Assembly: GCA_029865195.1 (NCBI GenBank)
Contig: JAOUHH010000169.1
Span: forward strand, 1-6,422
DNA: 6,422 nucleotides
Direction: 5' to 3'
Source of the DNA: Desulfobulbaceae bacterium
GTDB taxonomy: Bacteria > Desulfobacterota > Desulfobulbia > Desulfobulbales > UBA5123
Shown: one piece after another, positions 1 through 5,375 of the stretch
Position numbering within the stretch: the stretch's first letter is position 1
Layout: each line of letters begins with the position of its first letter
Made by a program: the position numbers and the translations under genes
The notes under the pieces: generated by a model
What the model saw: the letters and a program-made list of their open reading frames with translations, nothing else
What the model was told of the DNA's origin: nothing
Databases searched by the model: none

Positions 1-262
1 GCCGCAGCAGTTCCACCCCGTCGACGATGCAGGGGGTGAAGGCGGTGGTCGCAACCACGTCGGGCGCGAAGTCCGTGATCCGCTCACGGATTTGCGGCCA
101 TTCATGCCAGTGGGCCATGGCATCGTAATAATCCACCTCGTAGCCCGCCGCGCGCAAGGCGCCGGCGATATAGACAAAGCCAAGGTTCAGCCAGGTGCCG
201 GCGGATTCGACGACGCCGGAGTGGTAGGGCGGGGTGATAAGGGCGATGCGTTTCAGGGTCAT
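1..262 (-). CDS. B12-binding radical SAM protein, BchE-like, N-terminal fragment (runs off the left edge)
   Basis: This is the first 87 codons of a gene that continues past the left edge, read directly from the minus strand. The start ATG at 262-260 overlaps the stop of the membrane-protein gene as ATGA, so translation is probably coupled; the Shine-Dalgarno match is weak. The N-terminus (MTLKRIALITPPYHSGVVES, then AGTWLNLGFVYIAGALRAAG and a DYYDAM segment near residues 44-49) has the beta-strand, PPYHSG and aGTW..LG..YiAGAL pattern of the cobalamin-binding domain of BchE-type radical SAM enzymes. DVVATTAFTP (69-77) is the next typical strand. BchE is the oxygen-independent Mg-protoporphyrin monomethyl ester cyclase, but relatives in non-phototrophs act on other substrates. 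The diagnostic CxxxCxxC iron-sulfur site would lie downstream, outside the window, so the radical SAM half is inferred from the N-terminal domain. The substrate is unknown. Nothing visible is broken. Confidence 0.75.
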   Translation of the reverse strand, partial: MTLKRIALITPPYHSGVVESAGTWLNLGFVYIAGALRAAGYEVDYYDAMAHWHEWPQIRERITDFAPDVVATTAFTPCIVDGVELLR

Positions 263-618
263 GATGAGAACGTCCAGAGATAGGCACAGGCGCTGCCGGC
301 GAGAAAGGCGGTTCCCAGCATGGCGTGTTTAACGATCAGGATCGGTTTCTTGAGTTTGCCCGGATCTTCCATCTTGTCCCACTCCCGCCGATAGAGGAAC
401 CGGACCAGACCGGTGACCATGACCAGGGCAAGTGAGATTGTCCCGAGCCAAAAAAATCGGCCTTGGAGTTCGACGGCAAAGGCCGTGACCGCCGCCGACG
501 GCTGCGCGAGCCGGCTTACTTGGGCGTGGCAGGTGTAAAGGCCGACAAAACAGCCGAACCAGATCCCGGTAAAGAGGTCATGCGCGAAGTTGTTGATGAG
601 ATAAATCCAGGCCTTCAT
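259..618 (-). CDS. small three-helix membrane protein, possibly CopD/HemJ-like
   Basis: This encodes a 119-aa hydrophobic protein starting MKAWIYLINN. The frame is open further upstream, but that extension is arginine- and proline-rich shadow sequence inside the preceding gene, and ATG 618-616 sits in an ATGA overlap with the previous stop, so I chose this start. Predicted membrane segments are about residues 5-30, 54-76 and 92-115. His13 lies in the first helix, His31 at its end and His98 (VKH) at the start of the third. A basic and acidic loop (RREWDKMEDPGKLKK) lies between helices two and three. The His-in-first-helix and late Lys-His layout resembles small haem- or copper-associated membrane proteins of the CopD and HemJ kind, but HemJ has four helices and about 145 residues, so this is only a resemblance. 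Its neighbours are a CxC protein upstream and the BchE-like protein downstream, suggesting a membrane partner for that enzyme. Function is not known. Confidence 0.75.
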   Translation of the reverse strand: MKAWIYLINNFAHDLFTGIWFGCFVGLYTCHAQVSRLAQPSAAVTAFAVELQGRFFWLGTISLALVMVTGLVRFLYRREWDKMEDPGKLKKPILIVKHAMLGTAFLAGSACAYLWTFSS

Positions 619-815
619 TCCGATTGCGGTTCGTTGGGTGATGGTTGGGCCTTGAGGCGGCGCAGGGTTTGGCGGATGTTGCCCTCTGCGTCGCGGGCCT
701 CGGTGGATTGTTGCAGGATGTCGGCGATCCTCACCGAGCAACTGCAGACCTTTTCGTCGGTGCCGACCAGTTCGTCGTCGATTTTTTTTGGTTTCAGAAA
801 GCTGAATAAACTCAT
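615..815 (-). CDS. 66-aa hypothetical protein with a CxC motif
   Basis: I do not recognise this small protein, but its position makes it credible: its ATG (815-813) overlaps the luxE stop and its stop (617-615) overlaps the start of the membrane protein, both as ATGA. It begins with an amphipathic MSLFSFLKPKK and has a Cys-Ser-Cys motif at residues 24-26, its only cysteines. A charged helical stretch follows at about 28-55 and a Pro/Gln/Glu-rich tail ends it. There is no signal peptide or membrane segment, so it is probably cytoplasmic, perhaps membrane-associated through its N-terminus. It lacks the DSL motif of an acyl carrier protein. The CxC pair could bind a metal or form a redox pair (speculative). 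Residues 10-12 are encoded over an A8 run (782-789) that could allow slippage; see findings. Confidence 0.65.
   Translation of the reverse strand: MSLFSFLKPKKIDDELVGTDEKVCSCSVRIADILQQSTEARDAEGNIRQTLRRLKAQPSPNEPQSE
782..789 (-). other. A8 tract, in-frame A|AAA|AAA heptamer (possible frameshift site)
   Basis: On the minus strand eight consecutive A fall at codons 9-12 of the 66-aa protein, placed as CCA AAA AAA ATC. This gives a zero-frame A|AAA|AAA heptamer. A -1 slip would enter the frame of the downstream membrane protein with no stop before its ATG. That slippage happens is not shown. Confidence 0.3.
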
Positions 816-2053
816 TTCGTATCCGGCCGCCGCGAAAGTTTTTCGTACAACCGCCCGAGTTTCTTGAGGTTTCTCTTGAGCAGGAGGTCGATCATCTGGT
901 TCATGATCTTGCCGCCATGGGAGCCTCTGATCTCTTCCGCGTCAAGTTTGCCCGGTCGCTTTTTCCAGCGGCCGACAATCTCAAAGCCGCCTGCGGTCTC
1001 GAAACCCAGATTGTCGGTCTGCACCGCCACCACCATGCTCCGGTTGGCCAGGTCGTAATGTTTGAGCAGGCCGATTTCCCCCACGGGCAGTCGTGCAAAG
1101 TTGTCGACATCGACCACCTCGGTTCTGGTCCAGGGCGGGATGATCTTGTGGCGGCTGGACTCCCGCCCGGCCAGATGATCATCCAGGGTGCTGTCGAAAA
1201 AGTTGGTGCTGACCTCGCCCATGCCGAGAACATTGATGCAGTGATGCTCAGGAACGCCAAGGATGTCGCGGCACATCGCAAAGTACTCTTCCTTGGAGCA
1301 TTCGCCAAACTGGCCCATATAGCCGCCGCCGTCGCAGATCCGGCTCCCATGGGGCAGTTTAAAGCTGATCCGGTCGCGTTGGCAGGCCTTGAAGAAAAAG
1401 ATAAACCCCGGCGTGCTGCCGATCAGGGCTAAAGGCGCGCCGGTTGCCTCCGCGTCGATCAATGATTGTACCATGAGTTCGAGATTGAGGCCGCCAAATG
1501 AAATCAGGTAATCGCTTTCCGGGGTGCCGAACTGGCTTCGCACCCGCTCAAGGCCAACCGCCATGCCGATGCCGGGCGCCATTTGCGGCGAGGGGGTCAT
1601 CAGCAGGATCTTCATCCGTTCCTGGTCGGGGAAGACGTATCTCCTGGTCAACGACCCGTTGGCGGCATTGATGAGCTTCACCGCCGCCGGGTCGCGGTAT
1701 ATCTTGCCTTTCTTGAGCGGGTTGGTGGTGCCGCTGGTGAAGTAGGCATGTTCGGCCTTTTCCACCGGAAAGGAGGCCAGCACGAAGTCCTTGAAGGCCT
1801 TGGAGGGCACGGCCGGAATATCCTGCCACTTCCGGGCCTGCTCCGGGGTGATTCCTTTGTGGAGGCAATATTCCCGGTAGGGCGGGATGGTGTGGAACTG
1901 GAGTTCGAACTCCTTGAGCGCAATGCGGTTGAAGGCACCCTCGTCGTGATACGCGAGACCCTTGTCGATAAAGGCAAGGATCTCTTCGTCGAGTTCGGCG
2001 ACAAAATCCGAGTCGAGGGCGTATTGGGGGGGCAGGGCGGTTTTAAATAACAT
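812..2053 (-). CDS. luxE: LuxE-family acyl-protein synthetase/adenylate-forming enzyme
   Basis: This 413-aa protein belongs to the LuxE/PaaK-type adenylate-forming enzymes, which activate a carboxylic acid with ATP. Visible motifs in order are the phosphate-binding FTSGTTNPLKKGK (105-117), LGMGE at 276-280 in the place of the family YGxTE motif, GEIGLLKHYDLANRS (325-339) and QTDNLG (345-350), and a C-terminal hinge region around GRWKKRPGKL (361-370). Length fits LuxE (about 370) or PaaK-like ligases (about 430). In bioluminescent bacteria LuxE activates fatty acid and passes it through a C-terminal cysteine to the LuxC reductase. Here the last cysteine is Cys272, so that acceptor seems absent, and no luxC or luxD is present. 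The start ATG 2053-2051 follows a 60-bp gap with a weak AAGG about 13 nt upstream. It is the first gene of the left coupled block. The family call is good; the substrate is unknown, and CoA or amine could be the acceptor instead. Confidence 0.85.
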   Translation of the reverse strand: MLFKTALPPQYALDSDFVAELDEEILAFIDKGLAYHDEGAFNRIALKEFELQFHTIPPYREYCLHKGITPEQARKWQDIPAVPSKAFKDFVLASFPVEKAEHAYFTSGTTNPLKKGKIYRDPAAVKLINAANGSLTRRYVFPDQERMKILLMTPSPQMAPGIGMAVGLERVRSQFGTPESDYLISFGGLNLELMVQSLIDAEATGAPLALIGSTPGFIFFFKACQRDRISFKLPHGSRICDGGGYMGQFGECSKEEYFAMCRDILGVPEHHCINVLGMGEVSTNFFDSTLDDHLAGRESSRHKIIPPWTRTEVVDVDNFARLPVGEIGLLKHYDLANRSMVVAVQTDNLGFETAGGFEIVGRWKKRPGKLDAEEIRGSHGGKIMNQMIDLLLKRNLKKLGRLYEKLSRRPDTK

Positions 2054-2061
2054 GGATATCG

Positions 2062-2110
2062 GTATGCCTTGCGTGGATTGTTGTTGGTGGTTTCGGCGAA
2101 TGGGGCATAC
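2062..2110 (-). repeat. 7-bp inverted repeat in the gap upstream of luxE
   Basis: GTATGCC at 2062-2068 and GGCATAC at 2104-2110 are perfect inverted copies separated by 35 nt. They fill most of the 60-bp gap between the methyltransferase stop and the luxE start. The 3' arm on the transcript includes the GG of AAGG, the only Shine-Dalgarno-like sequence before luxE, so pairing could hide it. The long loop and short stem make chance pairing quite possible. I see no clear promoter in this gap. Confidence 0.2.
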
Positions 2111-2113
2111 GGT

Positions 2114-2590
2114 TTACCCCTTTGCCTTTTTGACCCGTCCAAGCGGCAATAGTTCCGGGGTTTTTTTTCTGTAGTGCAGATATTCGGCGCCGAAGCGTTC
2201 TCGTAAAGAACGGTCTTCTTTGCGGATCAGCATCCTGAAGAGGACATACATGACCAGCGGGGTGGTGAAACTGAGCCATGAGTTTGTGAAGAAAGCCATG
2301 CCCGGCACGAGAAAACAGATCCACGCCGCATAGATGGGGTGACGGCAGAGGGCGAAGACGCCCGTGGTGCAGAGCCTGTTGTCACGGTAGGCCCGCAGCA
2401 TGGCGTGGACACCGGCGACATAGAGTGCAATCCCCAAAGAGATAAAACCGGTGGCGATGCCGATCCGCAGGGTATCGGACAGCCCAAAAAGATGAAAGAC
2501 GGGCTGATAAGACAGGGAAAGGGCCACCGTGGTGAGAAAATAGCATATTGATAAGGACGCCAGGAGTGGCCCGATTCCTAGTCGGGACAT
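2114..2590 (-). CDS. membrane methyltransferase, isoprenylcysteine/phospholipid methyltransferase (ICMT/PEMT) type
   Basis: This encodes a 158-aa integral membrane protein. The start ATG 2590-2588 shares one base with the lipoprotein stop (TAATG) and is preceded by GGGGGAAAATA; a longer in-frame start at 2692 would lie inside the lipoprotein gene and lacks family resemblance. Hydrophobic segments are at about 7-30, 43-65 and 88-120. The signature is the SAM-binding core: TTGVFALCRHPIYAAW (75-90, RHPIY at 83-87), then a charged helix RKEDRSLRERFGAEYLHYRKK (123-143) and PELLPL near the end, as in ICMT, PEMT and related small bacterial methyltransferases. Family members methylate isoprenylcysteine, phospholipid amines or thiols (MddA); the substrate here cannot be told. 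It is coupled to the ccsA-lipoprotein genes, which is unusual for this family and hints at a role in envelope or cytochrome maturation (inference). An A8 run crosses codons 141-144. Confidence 0.82.
   Translation of the reverse strand: MSRLGIGPLLASLSICYFLTTVALSLSYQPVFHLFGLSDTLRIGIATGFISLGIALYVAGVHAMLRAYRDNRLCTTGVFALCRHPIYAAWICFLVPGMAFFTNSWLSFTTPLVMYVLFRMLIRKEDRSLRERFGAEYLHYRKKTPELLPLGRVKKAKG
2161..2168 (-). other. A8 tract, in-frame A|AAA|AAA heptamer near the 3' end of the methyltransferase gene
   Basis: The minus strand reads AGA AAA AAA ACC at codons 141-144, a zero-frame A|AAA|AAA heptamer. A -1 slip would continue to a TAA at 2045-2043, just past the luxE ATG. The zero-frame ending (PELLPLG) matches the family, so the unshifted product is the expected one. 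No strong downstream hairpin is visible. Confidence 0.3.
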
Positions 2591-3123
2591 TATTTTCCCC
2601 CGCCCGGCGGCTGATCCGGTGGCCGCTGGAAGATAAAGCTTGAGTCCTTGCTTTCCTTGGTTGATTGCACGGCTATGTTGTTCACCAGCCATTTCCCGTT
2701 GGTGTGTTCGAGGGTGTAGATCAGCCTGTACAGCACCGAGTTCTCAAAGAGACGTTTGCCGGTCTTGATCTCCCAGTAGATATATTGCCAATTCTCTTCC
2801 GCCGGAATGGTGACGGTGTTTGGGGCGATCTCCTTGAGCGGCTCGAAGGTGATCGTGCCGAGTTGCGAGTCCATTTTGACCCCGGCCTCGCCGATGGCCG
2901 CCATATGGTAATACGCCTTGCTGGCGACTTCCGGCGTGGCGACCTGCTCAAGGGCGCTCATGTTGAGGCTCCGGTAGCCGTCGGCAAGGAGCGCATCATA
3001 CCAGGTGACGGCAGCCTCAATGGCGGGCTGTCGGCTGTCGGCGGGAGGCGATGGCGGCTGCTGGTCGCAGCCGCTAGCGACAAGGAGCAGGGAAACGGCC
3101 AGGAGGGATGGAAATAATTTCAT
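2590..3123 (-). CDS. lipoprotein with NTF2-like domain, in a cytochrome c biogenesis operon
   Basis: This is a 177-aa predicted lipoprotein. The N-terminus has a short positive region, a hydrophobic stretch and a lipobox ASGC, with the lipidated residue Cys19 as the only cysteine, so it has no thiol-redox role like ResA. Asp20 follows; in E. coli Asp at +2 keeps lipoproteins in the inner membrane, which would place it beside ResB/CcsA (the rule is less certain in other phyla). A proline-rich linker (22-33) leads to a domain of about 33-153: a helix AIEAAVTWYDALL, then strands ending YRLIYTLEHTNGKWLVNNIAVQS, a pattern of NTF2-like or Tim44/IMS-like domains that bind peptides or small hydrophobic ligands. 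A PPDQPPGGGK tail ends it. Its ATG 3123-3121 overlaps the ccsA stop (ATGA) and its stop overlaps the methyltransferase start. I infer an accessory part of cytochrome maturation, perhaps holding apocytochrome; no named homologue comes to mind. Confidence 0.75.
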   Translation of the reverse strand: MKLFPSLLAVSLLLVASGCDQQPPSPPADSRQPAIEAAVTWYDALLADGYRSLNMSALEQVATPEVASKAYYHMAAIGEAGVKMDSQLGTITFEPLKEIAPNTVTIPAEENWQYIYWEIKTGKRLFENSVLYRLIYTLEHTNGKWLVNNIAVQSTKESKDSSFIFQRPPDQPPGGGK

Positions 3124-3947
3124 CGGAAATATTCCGAATGGATTGAAGATTCAAGCAGCGGCACGAAAAACAGCGAGGCTATGGAGAGCAGAAAGCAGAT
3201 GATGAGCAGCGCCGCCGCCTTTTCGCCCTGGAGGCCGAAAAACCGGCGCAGGTGCAGGTAGATGCCGAACCCGCCCCAGGTGATCAGCGACCAGGTTTCC
3301 ACGGGATCCCAACCCCAGAAGCGACCCCAGGATTGATAGGCCCATACCGCGCCGGTGAGCATGGCGATGGACCAGAAGACAAAGCCGAAACCGGTGAAGC
3401 GGTATGCGAGCAGGTCAATGGTGGCCGGGGCGGGGAGCCGTTCGACCCAGGCGAGATTGGTCCTTTTTTTCTGGATATAGCCAAGGGAAAGGGCCAGGGC
3501 GATGATGATGGTCGCCAGCGAGATCATGTAAAAGACCACATGCAGCACCAGCCAGATGCCCCGGAAGGTCGGGGGCAGCTCTTTAACGGCCGGGTTGAAG
3601 AAGATGCCGAGGCCGATCAACAGGAGGACCGATGGGAAAACCAGCAGGCTGGCCGGGCGGATGGCGGGAAAGGGTTTGCTGAAGACGATGAAGGTGAGCA
3701 TCGTCCCCCAGGCAAGGGAAGAAAGGATTTCATAACGGGCCAGATAGGGGCCATGACCAACCATGTACCACCAGAGAAGCAGGGCTACGCCGTGGACAAG
3801 CAAGCCGATGAAAACCAGCCGGTATGCAGCACGTTCGGTCCGCTCCCTCTGAAAGATGATCCCCCAGGTGTTGCCGACGGTGGCGACCACATAGAGAAGA
3901 ACCGCCAGCCAGTGCATGCCGGTGAGGATGGTAAATGCGTTGTTCAT
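3120..3947 (-). CDS. ccsA: CcsA/ResC haem handling protein, System II cytochrome c biogenesis
   Basis: This 275-aa multipass membrane protein is the CcsA/ResC partner of ResB. The pair moves haem across the cytoplasmic membrane and attaches it to CXXCH cysteines of apocytochromes. The hallmark tryptophan-rich WWD domain is at about 202-224 (SWGRFWGWDPVETWSLITW). Candidate haem-ligand histidines are His52 (VHGVA), His136 (LHVVFYM) and the terminal His270 (SSIHSEYF). RYEILSS (71-77) corresponds to the family's nlYES segment. About eight hydrophobic helices are visible. Start ATG 3947-3945 overlaps the resB stop (ATGA) and has AAGGAACGGAAAGATC just before it, a good ribosome site. A longer frame from a TTG at 4061 would run inside resB and is not family-like. 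It is not fused to ResB, unlike the single-chain CcsBA of epsilonproteobacteria. The call is firm. Confidence 0.95.
   Translation of the reverse strand: MNNAFTILTGMHWLAVLLYVVATVGNTWGIIFQRERTERAAYRLVFIGLLVHGVALLLWWYMVGHGPYLARYEILSSLAWGTMLTFIVFSKPFPAIRPASLLVFPSVLLLIGLGIFFNPAVKELPPTFRGIWLVLHVVFYMISLATIIIALALSLGYIQKKRTNLAWVERLPAPATIDLLAYRFTGFGFVFWSIAMLTGAVWAYQSWGRFWGWDPVETWSLITWGGFGIYLHLRRFFGLQGEKAAALLIICFLLSIASLFFVPLLESSIHSEYFR
3124..3136 (-). repeat. short palindrome at the lipoprotein gene start
   Basis: CGGAAATATTCCG is a 5-bp perfect inverted repeat around a 3-nt centre, directly upstream of the lipoprotein ATG and inside the ccsA 3' end. On the transcript it covers the only purine-rich sequence before this start. 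It is short and encodes ccsA residues, so it may be incidental. Confidence 0.15.
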
Positions 3948-5290
3948 GATCTTTCCGTTCCTTGCAGGCGTTCCCGGAGGGCACGATATTCTTCCCGGTA
4001 GTGATCCCGGAACCTGGAACATCTCCAGGACAGGCGGTAGCCGTTGCCAAGCTTTTGGCAATACATCTCTCGGGGGATTGTAAAATAGTAGAGCAGGCTA
4101 CCCAAGGAGAAAATGAAAATACCCCCAAAAATGCCGGGCATGCCGGTCTTCTCCCAGAAGATGAGCCCTGTCCAGCGGGTAATCTCTACGAGTTTTGCCT
4201 CGTAAGGGCCGAGGGGGCCGCTTTCACCTCTGCGCAGGGAGAGCTCGCCGCGCACCTCGTTGCCGGCAAGCAGGCGTATAACCAGCAAGGGATTGTTGCC
4301 GGACAAGGTTTTCCCTGCGGCGTCGGCATAGTATTTCGCTTTGATATGATAGGGGATCTCTTGGAAGTCGAAGTTGCCGTAACTCGCCTTGTCAAGTGTG
4401 GTCGGGCTTGCAATATCCAGAACAACTATGCCTTTGTTGCCGGCGCGGTCGGTGAGCAGCAGGTGAAAATTGGTGCCGAATTCGTTTTCCTGGTAGATGC
4501 GGAGCCCATTGTATTGCAGGATGGACCCGGTGCTGGTTGTCATCTCGGTGGTCTGTCCTGAGGGCTCAATAAAAACCAGGTTGCTGGAGATATTTTTGAG
4601 GCCGCCCTCGCTCCAGAATTCTGGGACAACGCTCTCAAGGCGAACGGCGACGGGCAGGATAAACGATTTGGCGAAGAGACCGTAATCTTCATACAGCCAA
4701 GGGTTGGTTGGGGTGTGTGTCTCCTTTTCCGAGAGGCGAAGTACGCCTTCCTTTTGGGTTGCGACCAGGAGAAGAGCGGCGGCAATGGTTACAAAAAGAC
4801 CAAGATGGAGAAGGGGCAGGCCCCAGTATCCCCAAGGGTGTTTCAGGAATCTGTCGGCAGTATCTTTTCTGCCTATTTTGTAGTACCCCGCCTCTTTGAG
4901 GGCAGAGGCTATCGTCTTTTCATGCGAGAACACCTCAAACTGCTCAGCGGTTGCGGCCAACGTGCTCCCTTCCTGGCGATGCCGGATATTTCCATCAAAC
5001 ATCTTTTTATATGAAACCTGTACTTGGTCATAGGTGGTGACGGCCAGGGAGATCAGCAGAAGAAAAAGGAGGCCGGCAAACCACGGAGAGGTAAACAGTC
5101 GGTCCAGGGCAAATTTTTGGATGATTGGCTGCCAGAAAGGATGTGCTTCCCGCCAGAGTGCTAAACTTGACGCCGGGGTGCTGAACTCTTGCGGAATAAC
5201 GGTGGAGAGGATAACGGAACAGAGCAGCAGCAGCAGCAGGCCAACAACGGTTTTGGGAGCGGTGAGAAGATGTTTTGGAGAAAATCGCAT
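3944..5290 (-). CDS. resB: ResB-family cytochrome c biogenesis protein (System II)
   Basis: This 448-aa protein is the ResB/CcsB subunit of System II. It has the expected four membrane helices: about 13-33, 68-88 (SPWFAGLLFLLLISLAVTTYD), 155-177 (GLPLLHLGLFVTIAAALLL, carrying His162, a likely haem ligand) and 383-404. A large periplasmic domain of about 180-380 lies between helices three and four and contains the family's GxxLQYNGLRIYQE-type strand (255-268). A basic cytoplasmic tail follows (406-448). The product works with CcsA, whose start overlaps its stop. The ATG at 5290-5288 is 19 bp downstream of a small hairpin and has no clear Shine-Dalgarno sequence; the in-frame stop at 5311-5309 rules out a much longer N-terminus. 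Residues 18-22 use five CTG codons in a row. No ResA- or CcdA-type thiol-reduction gene is in the window, so apocytochrome reduction must be encoded elsewhere. Confidence 0.95.
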   Translation of the reverse strand: MRFSPKHLLTAPKTVVGLLLLLLCSVILSTVIPQEFSTPASSLALWREAHPFWQPIIQKFALDRLFTSPWFAGLLFLLLISLAVTTYDQVQVSYKKMFDGNIRHRQEGSTLAATAEQFEVFSHEKTIASALKEAGYYKIGRKDTADRFLKHPWGYWGLPLLHLGLFVTIAAALLLVATQKEGVLRLSEKETHTPTNPWLYEDYGLFAKSFILPVAVRLESVVPEFWSEGGLKNISSNLVFIEPSGQTTEMTTSTGSILQYNGLRIYQENEFGTNFHLLLTDRAGNKGIVVLDIASPTTLDKASYGNFDFQEIPYHIKAKYYADAAGKTLSGNNPLLVIRLLAGNEVRGELSLRRGESGPLGPYEAKLVEITRWTGLIFWEKTGMPGIFGGIFIFSLGSLLYYFTIPREMYCQKLGNGYRLSWRCSRFRDHYREEYRALRERLQGTERS

Positions 5291-5308
5291 AGGCGGGGGC
5301 GTGCCGGG

Positions 5309-5325
5309 TCACCGGGAAACGGTGA
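5309..5325 (-). promoter_or_regulatory. 6-bp perfect hairpin just upstream of resB
   Basis: TCACCG and CGGTGA (5309-5314 and 5320-5325) form a perfect stem with a 5-nt loop, within the 85-bp gap between the cytochrome stop and the resB ATG. There is no T run after it on the transcribed strand, so it is not an intrinsic terminator. It could be a processing or stabilising element that sets cytochrome and resB levels apart. The rest of the gap shows no convincing -35/-10 pair. Confidence 0.35.
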
Positions 5326-5375
5326 AGGGCTTGGTCAGGGGCATGAAAAGGTGACGGCGCAGTTCTGTTTCGCTG

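Noticed and set aside
619..741. N-terminal extension of the membrane-protein gene starting at 741
   Set aside because: The extension is an Arg/Pro/His-rich shadow of the 66-aa gene, and the ATG at 618 sits in an ATGA overlap directly before a good membrane helix.
917..1432. Plus-strand open frame of 171 codons
   Set aside because: It is opposite the luxE gene, with no domain or ribosome site supporting it.
3464..3470. A7 tract in ccsA as a slippery site
   Set aside because: The register is G|AAA|AAA, not a classic slippery heptamer, and it encodes ordinary loop lysines.
3252..4001. Long plus-strand open frame of 249 codons
   Set aside because: It lies opposite ccsA, which has clear family motifs. 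The translation is glycine-, aspartate- and glutamine-rich with no recognisable domain, as expected of an antisense shadow in GC-rich DNA.
3948..4061. Longer ccsA start at a TTG at 4061
   Set aside because: It lies inside resB and adds non-family sequence; ATG 3947 has a good ribosome site and begins the first helix.
3962..4561. Plus-strand open frame of 199 codons
   Set aside because: It is opposite resB, whose helices and periplasmic domain are well supported in the minus frame.
5225..5239. (CTG)5 triplet repeat in resB
   Set aside because: It encodes five leucines in the first membrane helix, where runs of the common Leu codon CTG are expected. A three-base slip would stay in frame, but nothing points to phase variation.
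5309..5325. Hairpin considered as a Rho-independent terminator for the cytochrome gene
   Set aside because: The stem is short and no T tract follows on the transcribed strand.
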